This document shows, in pieces, positions 32,306 to 42,723 of a DNA stretch of 64,000 bases (positions are counted from its first letter, which is position 1; every line of letters begins with the position of its first letter). The translations under genes and the position numbers were made by a program. This DNA is from Gautieria morchelliformis. Taxonomy: Eukaryota > Basidiomycota > Agaricomycetes > Gomphales > Gomphaceae. The notes beneath the pieces are model-generated. The model ran no database searches. It saw only the letters and a program-made list of their open reading frames with translations, and was not told where the DNA came from. Where the stretch lies: positions 169,276 through 233,275 of the forward strand of contig WHVA01000135.1 of the NCBI GenBank assembly GCA_015179125.1. The letters run 5' to 3'.

Positions 32306-34456
32306 CTAATCTCCGGAACGTCTCCTCGATGTGTGAACTGAAAACGGGGTAGGGAGTGCAATTTCGCCAGACAGAGAGGATGAGTGATGCTCAGTTGCCG
32401 AACCCTCAGCTTCCATCTCCGAGATGCATTGTTTGATATAGCCCAAAAACTTGTCATAATCCTCTTCAGGACTAACGGGGGGTATATTCTTATCATCCAG
32501 AAAACGGCTGCTGAAGAATGTCCACAGACGGGTGATGAGGTCGCGGAAGCAGGAGCCAAACCAGGAATGCACACGGATGTTCTCCGCCGCTTCCGCGAAG
32601 TGAGCCCATTTGAAATGAAGGGCGTCTTTTCTTTCCCACCGCCATGCCTCGTCTGAATCTGTGAGTCTCATCGGGCTATGTGGCCCGGTATAGTGCATGA
32701 GAATCCTGCATAGGACAAAGTAAAATGACTCGAGACCGTCAAGGTACGTATGAGGTTGTTCCCCCTGAGGACGTTGCAGGACATAAAAGGCCAGGTACCC
32801 TGATATGTAAAATAGTCAAACGTCAGGAAGAGATGCATAGAGGGATTATCATACAATCTGTTTTTTCGTTGAATACGGGGAGGTATCCCCGACTCGAATA
32901 GCGTGATCGAAGTCAATCAAGAATCCGCGATTGCCCTCTAGACCACGGGGGTTTATAAGTATGTTTCCTGCGCTTATGTCACGATGTAAAATGCCTGCTA
33001 CTTCATGAAGTTGGCGATGGGCTTCGAAAAACATGAGCAACGAAGGAAAAAGTAAACGCAAGCCCAGGAGAAGGGACCCACCAAGTACGGCATCATGAAA
33101 CGCCAGCAATAGTTCCTTTTTTGTATCGAACTTGGTAATCGGTTTCCCATATGTCTCCAAAACGATCCGAGTATGAATACGTTCCAATTTCTTGTCCGCC
33201 GCTGTGGGTTTGTCGACCTGGCGGTTCCGCAGGATGGTGTCAAAGTCATTTGGATCGTCGCTGAGTCTGACTTCTTCAAAGTGTACGAGCTGGGCTATTC
33301 CATTTACTACACCTGCAGCTTGTGCATGGCGAAGCAGAGCGCCTTCGGATTCCCTTCCGGGAAGCTCGTCACAGGAAATCCAGGCATCCTTAATAACAAA
33401 TTGCGATTTTGGATGGCCTACTTTGCGAGCAAGCCGGCATACCGTCCCACGTCCCATAAGTGTCGCAGAGTGGAAAAGGATTTCGCTAACAATGTAAAAT
33501 GTTTCCTTTGTTGAACCTTCTCCAGAGTTTTCCCGAGTACGAACTAGAACCTCGCGCCGTGCGACGTCAAAGGATGTACTTTGGTCAAATCCGAGGCGGT
33601 CGCGTTTGTCACATCCCAATCGAAACATTATCGCGCAGAACTGTATGGGTCGCTGATGGTAGTTGAAAGGCTGTGACGCAACCGCACCCGAGTGATCGAA
33701 CATGTATACCGTACATGTGGTTTGTGTCATGAGCAGACCAAACGCAAACCGCCGATCAGGCTGGCAAGCGAACATCTCGCTTATCTTCGCTGCGAGTCGG
33801 TCACGGGCGAGTCCATAATCTTCCGAGTCGAGAATGATTTCAATGGGCGCAATTCCGGTAAAGTTGTCGGCTCGAAGCAACGAGGAAGTAACACCCATGA
33901 TTTCAGCAGCGGCACCGACGAGGTAAAGCGCCGGAGAAACGGGAGAACGCGACGCCGTGCGGACCCGTTTGTTCTTGCCGTGAGTACTCAAAACACCTCG
34001 AACGTGTCTCGTACACCAGTACATATCACGGTAGCTCGATTCCCTTTCTGGATTATTTTGTCCAACAGCCACGTATCCCGAGGAAGGCTGCGGGCGGGAC
34101 CTTTCTTCCGCAAGTAGGATGAAGGTCATGAGCATCCGGAGTGGGGTGTAAAGGATGGATGCAGCCTTAGGTGCAATTCCAATCCCCTTCCAACGGGAGG
34201 ACCTCGCATTGTAATGTTTTCTCTTCGCCGCCTGTATAGAAGCTAACCAGGAAGGATTTACGGGAAAAAACTTCTCCAAGAAATTATCGTCCTGCCTCCA
34301 GCTATTCGCAAATCTGAGTCGTATTTCTTTCATAAGTTTGGCGGCTTGACGAGCGTCGGTGCTCAGGCGCAGATTTTCGGGTTCGGGTTCGGGTTCGGGA
34401 GGACGGACCCCATGCGACTTGGGGCGATTGTCGTCGAAGATCCAGCGGCCCGCCAT
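32306..34456 (-). CDS. FunK1-type fungal protein kinase, possibly with one frameshift
   Basis: From the ATG at 34456 (MAGRWIFDDN) an N-terminal helical part of about 300 residues leads to the kinase fold: ATLMGRGTVCRLAR near 33460, FVIKDAW (VAIK-type Lys) near 33395, ILHRDISAGNILINP (catalytic loop) near 32975, and GFLIDFDHAI (DFD in place of DFG) near 32915. GTWPFMS and YLDGLESFYFVLCRIL follow. This is the FunK1 family, expanded in Agaricomycetes. Two introns are inferred. One is at 33022-33081 (60 nt), stop-free and in frame, whose removal joins AFHDAVL to AHRQLHEV. The other is near 32812-32865, ending ATATCAG before GTWPF. A shift of one base near 32760, between VLRGNN and PHTYLDG, is not explained by an intron. 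The C-terminal domain then stays open to 32306. The substrate is unknown. Confidence 0.8.
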
Positions 34457-35297
34457 GTCAAGTAAGGTAGACACTCGCCTGGGTGTCGTTCTTATATTCC
34501 AGGACAAGAACAAGGAGTCCCTACGGGACAAAGGAACTAGAGCTCAGCCTAGCATGCCCGATGATTGTCGTTCCCGAACGCGCTTTCTCCGCATGGCTGC
34601 TGAATGGGAACGATGATCTGCCTCCCGAAACAACAAGGTATTGGAAAATATAACCATTGGTCGCGTAACACAGCGCACTAGGTGGCAAGTTCGAGCACAA
34701 AGGATCGTAGTAACCGGCCTCCGCAAGCTACAAGGGCGACGGAGTTTGGGCGACGGAGTTTTTTTTTTTTTTATATCATTTTATTCGACCTCAGGCTTAG
34801 CCTATGATGGTCGCTACACGCGCTGTACTTAAAATGGGTGGGCCTTTCCCCTCGCTCCCTGGGACTCCCTAGCCCACTGCGTCCTGGAGTGAGCAGTTGC
34901 ACCGATGACGGGTCCTGCTCCCCCCGCCGGCCCGGCTCCTTGAGCCGTTTACTGCCCCCCTCTCGTGAGGTAAGTACTCCTCCTGTGCTCTCGGGTGTTC
35001 GCTGATGAGGGTGGTCTGACGTCGTAAGTGCTCGGCCGCATAAGCAGGCTAGCACGACGGGAAGGAGCGCCGCAGTCGAAGAAATAAAGATCCGGGGGTC
35101 TTCATGGTCTTGCTGCGCCGAGTCAAATCACGCCGCTGCACGAGCTGAGTGGGGTTGTGGGAGTGTGGTGGTGTGGTGTGTGATGATTTAGTGTAGACAT
35201 GAGCATAGGTTTGTCCCGTGGGTGGGCAGCCAGTAGCATAGTGTTGCTGTGGTAGTATCATGGTGAAAATCTGTCAAGCGGTCATTCTGTTCATAAG

Positions 35298-38200
35298 TCA
35301 GGAAGGCGGTGTCGAAACATCACCGAATATCCCTCTGAGCCTCCCTGCTGCAGCGACATAGTCGAGCAGCGCTGTCATGGAATCCGGCTTTCCCAACAAG
35401 TCCTTGATGGACGACGCCTTCCTGCCCAACCTTCTCCTCAGCTTGAACCGTGCATGCTCATGAGTGCGGCAGTCTATGAGGAAATGATGGGTCGTCTCAT
35501 CCGCCTTGTGACAGGCGGGGCACAGTGGGGACGGTGCCTTTTTAATGCGGTGCATATGTTTGTTGAGTGGCGCGTGTCCGGTCCGTAGCTGCGTGATCAG
35601 ACTGTGTTGCGCCCTTGTGAGCTCTGCCGCGTCACTGAGGTATGTGCGCGAGGGGAGGCTGTCGTCTATTCTCGACATCCGAGCATAGCGTGGCGATTGT
35701 TTCCAGCGCTCCCTCCAGGCGTGTCGTGAGCCCGCTTTGTGCGCCTGTCTCGCCGCAGCCAGGCTGCATGGCAGTTCGTTAGATCTCAGGAATGGGGGGA
35801 GTGTACTCATCGGGCTGCTTTCTCCTGCCGCCGCCTTCTTCGCCTCTAAGTCAGCTTCCTCGTTACCAGCGACCTCGTCGTGACCTGAGATCCACATCAG
35901 CTTCAGCACCACCTTATTTCGCCGTGAGGGTGCCGCGATCTTGTTCGCTAGGTCGTGAACCTGGCCCAGGATGTACTGCGCCGAGCGGGGTCGTATGTTC
36001 TTGACGGCTTGTATCACCCCCTGATTATCTAACAGGATGGTCGCTGACTTCACGTTCCGCTCGCGTCCCAGGAGCTCAAGGGCCAGTGCCACCCCAATTG
36101 CCTCGGCTTCATACGTGGTGTGTCTGGTGAGTGGCCCAAGCCTGTATCGTAGCGCCACCATCCTCCTGCCTTGCCTGTACAGAACTGCTGCCGCCCCGGT
36201 GCTGTTGTCGATCCCGGATCCATCCGCGTACACCTGTGCATCTGCCGCATCACCTCCAGCCATCTCTTTTGATTCCTCTCTGGAGCCCGCAATCTCCGTC
36301 GCATAGAGCCCGGGTGCGTCGGGCGCATGCACGAAGGGTGCAATCTCCTCGAAGTCGCCCGGGGTCAGGTGGAACCTGTGGAATAGCTGGTGTAGCGGAG
36401 AGGGGTGCCTCTTGACTAGTCGACGAGCGCACGCGCGTGCTGGGCGGGGCAGTGGGTGTGTCTTGGGGAGGATTGCTAGCCGGCTGGCCGCTCTGTAGCA
36501 GATGCCGGCCAGCAGGAGCTCGATCGGTTGGACATTGGCGTGGGCCTCTAGCATGTCACTAGCAGTGGTGCGCATGGCCCCCGTGATGGCAATGGTGGCC
36601 ATCCGCTGTATTGATGTTAGCTTACGTACCACCCCAACAGAGCCAGTCGCTCTTTTCCTGCCTTCCATCCTCTGAATTGGCATGAACCATATGTCCGCTG
36701 CATAGGTGAACTTGGGAATAGCCACTGCGCAGTACAGCTGCCTCATGTAAACTGCCCTGACGCCTGTGGAGGGTTTAGTCAATCTACGAGCCAGAAGCGT
36801 CCACTTAGCAGCTTTCGCGACAGCCTTCTCCGACTGGGTCTTCCACCGCAGTTCCTCGTCCAAGTACACTCCAAGGAATTTGTGAGCCGATGACGGTCTT
36901 ATCACTGTGCCCTCGTAAACGAAGTCAGGTCTCTGTTCACGTGAGGTTTTGCCGGTTGAGTGGGGTCTGGGACCCGCTTGCGGGAGAAGCCAACGACGGC
37001 GAATTTGGATTTCTCAAATCGCGAATGGTGAGTTAGTGTCCACTCCCTCGCCCCCCCTACCTTTAGCAACATCTCCCTCAGCCCATCGTATGCCTCCTCA
37101 TACGTGTCGCCCTCGGAGAGGAGGTTGGCGTCGTCCACGTATGCTACCGCCATCTGGCCCTTGCCCGAGGCGATGTCTAGTAAGTCAGCATTGTAGAATA
37201 GGTATAGAATCATGGACAGGGGGTCACCCTGTCCTATACCGTTGTCTATTGGTACCCATTCCGACGTGAAGTCATCGAATTTGATCCTGGTGCGCCTGCC
37301 GTCGAGCAGCTGTTCTACAAATAACACATAGGCTTCCGGGACCTTCCTTTTCCTCATATTGTGAAGCAGGCGGTCCGTGACTGCGTTCGGGAACGCCCCC
37401 TCGATGTCCAGGAATAGCATGACGGCGACCTTCTTCCTGCGCCAAGCGCCTCTGATTTTGTTGACAACGAGATGGATGGAGTCCGTGGTCGTTCTCCCAG
37501 GCCTGCCTCCGAAGTGGTTCGCCGGGAGGAGGCCGTGCTTTTCGGTCAGGTAGACCAGGTCCTCTGCCACTATCGCCGTCAGGAGTTTCCCAATTGTGTT
37601 GAGGAGTGCAATGGGGCGGTAGGATTTTGGGGTGTCGTAGCTGGCCTTGCCCGGTTTCCGCAGTACCACCGTGATCCACGATTTCCAATTGTCACTGTAG
37701 GTGCTCAGAGTAAATGTGGCTCTGAATATACACAGGAGATACTCAGCAAGAAGGTCCGCCGACTCCTTCAGGACTATATTCGGTATCCCATCGTCTCCTG
37801 GAGCCTTGTATGGCTTTAGCTTGCAAATCTGGCATCTGAGCTGGTCTCCATTAAGCTGGAATGCGTGGTCCACCCGTCTCAGGTACTGATAGCCTGGCGG
37901 GACCTGTGACTCATCGGCCCTGGGCGGGAAGAAGGCCGTGGCAAGAGCCCTGCCTTTTTCTTCGTTGGTCTCTGCTGTGCTCGCGATGCCGTTGCCGTCC
38001 ACGACGTGCAGTGAGGGTATCCGGGACCTCCCTCCATCAGTGGCTGGGTTGGTAAGGTACTTATTCGCCGTCCAGAGCAGTCCCTCGTCCAGCCCATCCA
38101 GGTAGTCGGCCCAATGCTGTGCCTTGGCCTTGCTGATCGCCTTGCCGTATTTTTCGCTTATCTCCCTGTGTTCTTCGTGAGAGGGGTGGTCAGCAGAGGC

Positions 38201-39253
38201 GCGATGCTTATAAGACTGGTGATTTATCCTGTTCTTTTTCTTCTTTAGCTCTGACAGCTCCCTAGTCCACCAACGTCGCGAGTGTGGAACTGGATTCGAC
38301 ATCGGCACGGCCATATCGATAGTGTCCTGGATGGCAGTTGTTAGCGCACTGACCATTTCATTGAACTCAGCTATGGTGCCCAATTCCCTCGCATCCGGGA
38401 TCGCCTCTAGCTGCTCGGCCAGCTGTTCCCTGAAGTCGCTCCAGTTGACCATTCTGTAGTTGCGAAATGGTTCTGGTTTTTTGACCTCGACGCCGATGTC
38501 GAGTGTTGTGAGGATTGGCACGTGGTCGGTGCCAGGCCCTCTTCTCCCTGGCACAGTGTCGCAGATGACGATTGAGTCAGCTATGTTATCCGTACAGAAC
38601 ACATTGTCGACTCGTGTCCAATTTTTCGTAGACATGGACTGTAGGGTAGGGAGGCGCCTTGGCAATGTCATAACCATGTTGTAATCTGCGAGAAGTGAGA
38701 TCAGCTCCTCTGCAGCCATGGTCACTTCCGCTGTAAATAGGTGGTGGTTCCTCTCCTTGTCCCACATGGGGTGGTGCCAGTTGAAGTCCCCGCACCACAG
38801 CATGCAGTCCGTCTCGTGTTGGATGATGCGATTCCGCTCTGAGTTGATGTAGCTATCGACGGCCCTCAGCATCACTGAGTGCTCGCAATCGTTATAGATG
38901 TTGAAGATTGTTATTTTGCCTCGAGGGTGCTTGAGCTGGACCGCTGTCACATCGTTTGATCCAGTGAAAGAGATTTGTGACCATGTGTTGGTATCCAGTG
39001 CCGCATTCACCAGTATCACCGAACGCTTGGTAGCTGGGTCAGTAAGATGGGAAGAGGGATATAGTACTTGCCAGTTGTGATTGGCCTTCATGTTTCCCAG
39101 CGTGTCTATGTAGGGCTCTTGCAGCAGTATCAGGTCCTGCTCCGCGTGTATTGTAGAGTTGATTAGGTCGTACTGGGCCTTGTCGTATTTGTTGAGATTT
39201 TGTTGGTATATTCTCAGTCTCTTTGGCAATGGTTCTAGCGTGTAAGACATCAC
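35298..39253 (-). pseudogene. LINE 2 ORF2: APE endonuclease, reverse transcriptase, RNase H (one frameshift)
   Basis: The APE endonuclease shows IYQQNLNKYD, LLQEPYIDTLGN, CGDFNWHHPMW (near 38780) and GTDHVPI. Reverse transcriptase has YKAPGDDGIPN, SYRPIALLNTIGK, LFLDIEGAFPN, GQGDPLS and the catalytic AYVDD near 37135. RNase H has VYADGSG, YEAEAI, DNQG and SGHDEVAGNEEAD (36230-35850). A C-terminal CX2C...HX4C zinc motif (CPACHKADETTHHFLIDC) lies near 35520-35465. The reading frame changes by one near 36905-36950, between reverse transcriptase and its thumb. Target-primed reverse transcription is the family mechanism. All catalytic residues are in place apart from the break. Confidence 0.92.
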
Positions 39254-39284
39254 TGGGTCGGAGGGGGCGGCCTGTCGTTTCTGT

Positions 39285-41117
39285 CTATGTGTCCCCTTCT
39301 AGCAGTGGGGCCCAGGCTGATGTTGTTGGGAGCGGTGAGAGGGCTGGCGTGTGGCTGTGGGGGTCCTGGCTGTGTCCTGCGTCTGTAAGGCAGGGCCACC
39401 TGCCTGTGGCCGCCCCTTCTGTGTGCAACTGTTTCCCAGTCCCCGGCAGTTGTCGGCAGGAGCGGCTGAGTGGTCGATGGGAATATGGGGGGGGCGGCTT
39501 GGGGGGCTGCGACACGTGAGTCCAGTCTTCTTCGGTAGGGAAGTAGGGCATCTGGTTCTCGAGTAGCTTAGCGTCCATCTCTGCACACTTACCTAGGAAG
39601 GTGGGGCAGGCCCTTGCCCAGCTGGTGTGCTCGTTCGTCCTGCATGACGTGCAGTATTGCCTCGTCTGGTCGCAGGTTGAGGTTTTGTGCCGCCCGCCGC
39701 AGGTACCACACGTGTCGTAGGTTTGTGGGCAGACATAGGACAGGTGATTCCAACCTTGACATTTGAGGCATCGGGTGGGCTCTTTTTTGCATTTCTCCGT
39801 GTATACCCGCTTTTGGCACACTATCAGCCCGTCGGTGAGGACCTTATTGGCGATATCAGGTGTGGTGAAGGTGACCAGCGCATGGCCGCAGGTCTGGCTG
39901 GCGGCGCGGCGGTGTTTGGGCTTAATCCACCTTGCCTTGTCAATCGCGCCAAGGGGGAGCTTGTTGTTCTCTTCCATCCCCCGCAGTTCGCCTTCCCTCT
40001 CCGGTTCGAAGTGCAGCGGTATGAATTGGAGCACGAGCGGGAAGAGCCGTGCCTTTATCCTGGCGTCGGGCGCGAGGGCCTCTGTGAATTGCACTCTGTG
40101 CCGCGCTTCATTGAGCCATCTCACCGAGCCCTCAGAGTCGAGCTCGAATAGAACACCACCGTTGGTGAGCCTCTTGGCACTAACGACGGCTTGGGAGCCA
40201 TCCGAGCCCATGTCGCCGATGACTTCGTTAGCTTTTAGCACGAGTTTGGTGTTGTCCAGGTCTGCCAGGATGTGGTCCCCCAGAGCCGCAGCATCTACAA
40301 GCACCTGTCGCTGTTTGATCCCTTCTCTCGCCCTCACCCTCGCATCCAGAGTGTGCACCCTTGTCGGTATCCGCCGCGGTGCCGTCAAGGCCTTGAGTAT
40401 GGCGTCCCGATAGCTGGACGTAGTCTCGCTGATCTTGGATGCTGTGGTAGCAACCGCAGAGGATGCAGTCTGCATCATCTCCACCACCGCCGTCACCTTC
40501 TCGGCGGCCTGCTGAGACACCCTGGCTGCCTCTCCAGCGACTGCTGCAGCCTTGTCAACCAGTTCAGTGGCCTCCCGTACCCTGGTCGCGAGGGTAGCGC
40601 TCTTTTCTCTGATGCTCGCCCCTATTAAGTTCACCACCCTCGTGCTCCTCTCGTCATCCTCAACTCTCTCCAGCGCGAAGGCGATAGACCTCATCGCGTT
40701 GACCGCCTGTCGCGGCACCCCCTTGTATTGTGTAACTTGTAGCAGGGCGGTGGACAGCGTGTCGATTGTCCACGAGGCACCTGGCACTGTCAGTAACGTG
40801 TGTTCGAGGTAATGCTTACCTTCGTCAGCACTCTTTATCTCCTGTCCCAGGAGATCCCTGATCTCTTCTCGTGTCAGCGTTTCCGTGTCAGCTGCTGCCC
40901 CTCTAGTGGTCGGTCGGGTCGTAGGCGCCCGCCTCTCCGGGGGTTGTCCTGCACGCTTCGCTGGCTCTGTCGCTTTTTCTCTGGCTGTTCCAGTCACAGT
41001 TCTAGGCTGGATGTGTCCCTGGGCATCCAGCTCGTCCTGCGCCATAGCCGGGGTCGCCAGGTGTTGCGTCGGCGTGTTCCTACCCCTCGCCCCACTTGTC
41101 GATGTGTCGTTCAACAT
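39285..41117 (-). CDS. LINE 2 ORF1: Gag-like RNA-binding protein with zinc knuckles
   Basis: 610 residues from the ATG at 41117. The N-terminus is low-complexity (Thr/Ala/Arg/Pro-rich). A helical, Ala/Val-rich middle (about residues 170-260) is probably coiled coil, and a region around residues 290-370 starts RQVLVDAAALGDH. Knuckles CLKCQGWNHLSYVC, CGTCGGRHKTSTC and CTSCRTNEHTSWARAC sit near 39770-39610. The frame is intact and ends in a Pro/Ser/His-rich tail that overlaps the region just before ORF2. It coats the element RNA in the cytoplasm and nucleus by analogy with other LINE ORF1 proteins. Confidence 0.88.
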   Translation of the reverse strand: MLNDTSTSGARGRNTPTQHLATPAMAQDELDAQGHIQPRTVTGTAREKATEPAKRAGQPPERRAPTTRPTTRGAAADTETLTREEIRDLLGQEIKSADEGKHYLEHTLLTVPGASWTIDTLSTALLQVTQYKGVPRQAVNAMRSIAFALERVEDDERSTRVVNLIGASIREKSATLATRVREATELVDKAAAVAGEAARVSQQAAEKVTAVVEMMQTASSAVATTASKISETTSSYRDAILKALTAPRRIPTRVHTLDARVRAREGIKQRQVLVDAAALGDHILADLDNTKLVLKANEVIGDMGSDGSQAVVSAKRLTNGGVLFELDSEGSVRWLNEARHRVQFTEALAPDARIKARLFPLVLQFIPLHFEPEREGELRGMEENNKLPLGAIDKARWIKPKHRRAASQTCGHALVTFTTPDIANKVLTDGLIVCQKRVYTEKCKKEPTRCLKCQGWNHLSYVCPQTYDTCGTCGGRHKTSTCDQTRQYCTSCRTNEHTSWARACPTFLGKCAEMDAKLLENQMPYFPTEEDWTHVSQPPKPPPPYSHRPLSRSCRQLPGTGKQLHTEGAATGRWPCLTDAGHSQDPHSHTPALSPLPTTSAWAPLLEGDT

Positions 41118-41290
41118 CGGAGCCGGGGCTGGTGGGTTGTCGGCGTAGATATTCGTGTAGATGTATGATTATGTAGCTGAGAGTGTTTTAGAGGCGCGTT
41201 TGTGCGAGGAATTATGAAGGAAATGTAGAACTGTGTTAAGCGCCCTTCCAGTGGTGGTGGTCGGAGTACAAAAGGAGTTCCGCGACAGAG

Positions 41291-41681
41291 TTTACGGAGA
41301 TCGAAGACGGCTAAATGCCTTTACTTATGTAATTACAGTAAATAAAAAAGTTTGAAATGAATAATTTGACAGTGTACGGCAGGTATATGTAGGGATTAGA
41401 GGATTAAGGCCGGTAAGCGGAGAACGCAGGGTCGTGTCCGATGCACGGTCAGTAGTTAGGTAGCCACGGTCACGCTTGACCGTGGCAGTATATTAGTTCA
41501 AGGATACCTCAGTGAATCGACCATTCACTGAGGTACGTACCGTTTCTGTGTACTGAGACGTGCGATAGCTTACATATTGTCTGTAGCTACTTCGTCTCTA
41601 GGTACAGTAGTAATATATGCTCAGTGAATCAACCATTCACTGAGCTACTTCGTCTCTACACTACTGCGCCCAATACCAACA
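41291..41681 (+). repeat. Copia 3 5' LTR (left border not certain) with three hairpins
   Basis: The LTR ends ATACCAACA at 41681, directly before the primer-binding site. TGTCCGATGCACGG near 41428 is the most likely start, but with the 3' LTR missing it cannot be proved. Three hairpins lie in it: 41464-41485 (9-bp perfect stem, CCACGGTCA/TGACCGTGG), 41505-41535 (13-bp stem around TCAGTGAAT) and 41619-41645 (11-bp stem with the same TCAGTGAAT arm). 41291-41427 shows nothing recognisable. Confidence 0.6.
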
Positions 41682-41693
41682 GGTTATGGGCCC
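41682..41693 (+). promoter_or_regulatory. Copia 3 primer-binding site overlapping the Gag start codon
   Basis: GGTTATGGGCCC abuts the LTR. The first ATG of Gag (41686) lies inside this 12-mer, so the priming site also encodes Met-Gly-Pro. Confidence 0.8.
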
Positions 41694-42723
41694 CGCAGAG
41701 CACACAACGTCTACCCCCACCTCCAAATCGTTTGTTGTCCCGAAGCTGGCTAGGGATGGCACGAACTGGGTCACCTGGAAAGGCCAGACGTTGGCTACGC
41801 TGGTGGTGACCCGTGGTGCGAAGCGTCACCTCGAAGGGAACGCCCGGATCCCCCGCACAATCCCGACGTACCCTGACGGCCACGTACTCACAGAGAAAGA
41901 GGAAGAGGACCTGGAGGAACTCGAGAAACTCTGGGATGACTACAATCAGCGTGAGGCAGCAATAATGGCACAGATATTCACCACTGTCCCCGATAACGTC
42001 CTCATCGAAATCCGCAACCTAGCCACAGCAAAGGAGGTCTGGGAGGCCGTATGTGCAAAGCATGAGACAAGGGCACTCACGGTCAAGGTCGACATGCGAC
42101 GGCGCATGTACGAGCTGAAGTGCGAGGACGAATCGAACATCTGTACGCACCTGGAGTCCCTCATGAGAATGCAGGAGCAACTCACAGGGATGAACGTGGG
42201 ACTCACCGATGATCCTGGTCACCGTCATCCTCAGCTCGCTCCCGAAGTCGTATTGCCCGCTCATTAACGTGATAACGATGTCGGCAGCACATGCAAAGGC
42301 CAAGCTAGAGCCGGACCAAGTGGTCAGCACGCTAGTCGATGAATTCGAGCGACTCACCATTGAGGAGTAGCAACTAAAGGCGAGCGAGAACGCACTCGCC
42401 ATGACAAAGGGCCGAGGGAAAACACCAGCATGCAATGGCACCTCCAGCACCATGAAAACTGACAAAGCCGACATAGAATGTTGGAAATGCGAGAAGAAGG
42501 GCCATATGAAGGTGGATTGCCGGTCCAAGGCCAAAAAGAAGGACAAGAAAGACGATGACAAGAAGGGAAGCGGGTCAGCGAATGTGGCGGCAGAGGGCAA
42601 GGAATTCGCATTTACCACAACGTTTTCTGGGACGACGCTCACGCTGGGAACGAGTCCAGTGACAGGACGGGAAGTCTATGTCTACGACTCGGGAGCATCA
42701 GGCCACATATTGCCCAATAGGAA
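41686..42723 (+). pseudogene. Copia 3 Gag and start of protease
   Basis: Gag opens MGPAEHTTST and contains KLARDGTNWVTWKGQTLATL (copia Gag phrase) and a long helical part to about 42215, where the frame breaks. It resumes near 42240 and shows a TAG at 42368-42370. The nucleocapsid knuckle CWKCEKKGHMKVDC is at 42480-42521, followed by a Lys/Asp-rich tract. The protease active-site motif DSGASGHI is at about 42686-42709, and a TGA follows at 42724. Confidence 0.85.

Larger units (their letters stand above)
34759..41281 (-). mobile_element. LINE 2: full-length non-LTR retrotransposon with poly(A) tail
   Basis: About 6.5 kb on the minus strand. The 3' end is a poly(A) tail (14 T on the plus strand, 34759-34772). 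ORF1 (41117-39285) and ORF2 (39253-35298) overlap closely in the usual order. The candidate target duplication GCGACGGAG/GCGACAGAG (34750-34758 and 41282-41290) has one mismatch. ORF2 combines an APE endonuclease, reverse transcriptase and RNase H, as in the Tad1/I-like group, with CCHC knuckles in ORF1. Only one frameshift is seen, so this is a young copy. Confidence 0.92.

Noticed and set aside
34759-41281. Group II intron or retron-type reverse transcriptase
   Set aside because: The APE endonuclease, RNase H, zinc knuckles, poly(A) tail and eukaryotic setting identify a LINE.
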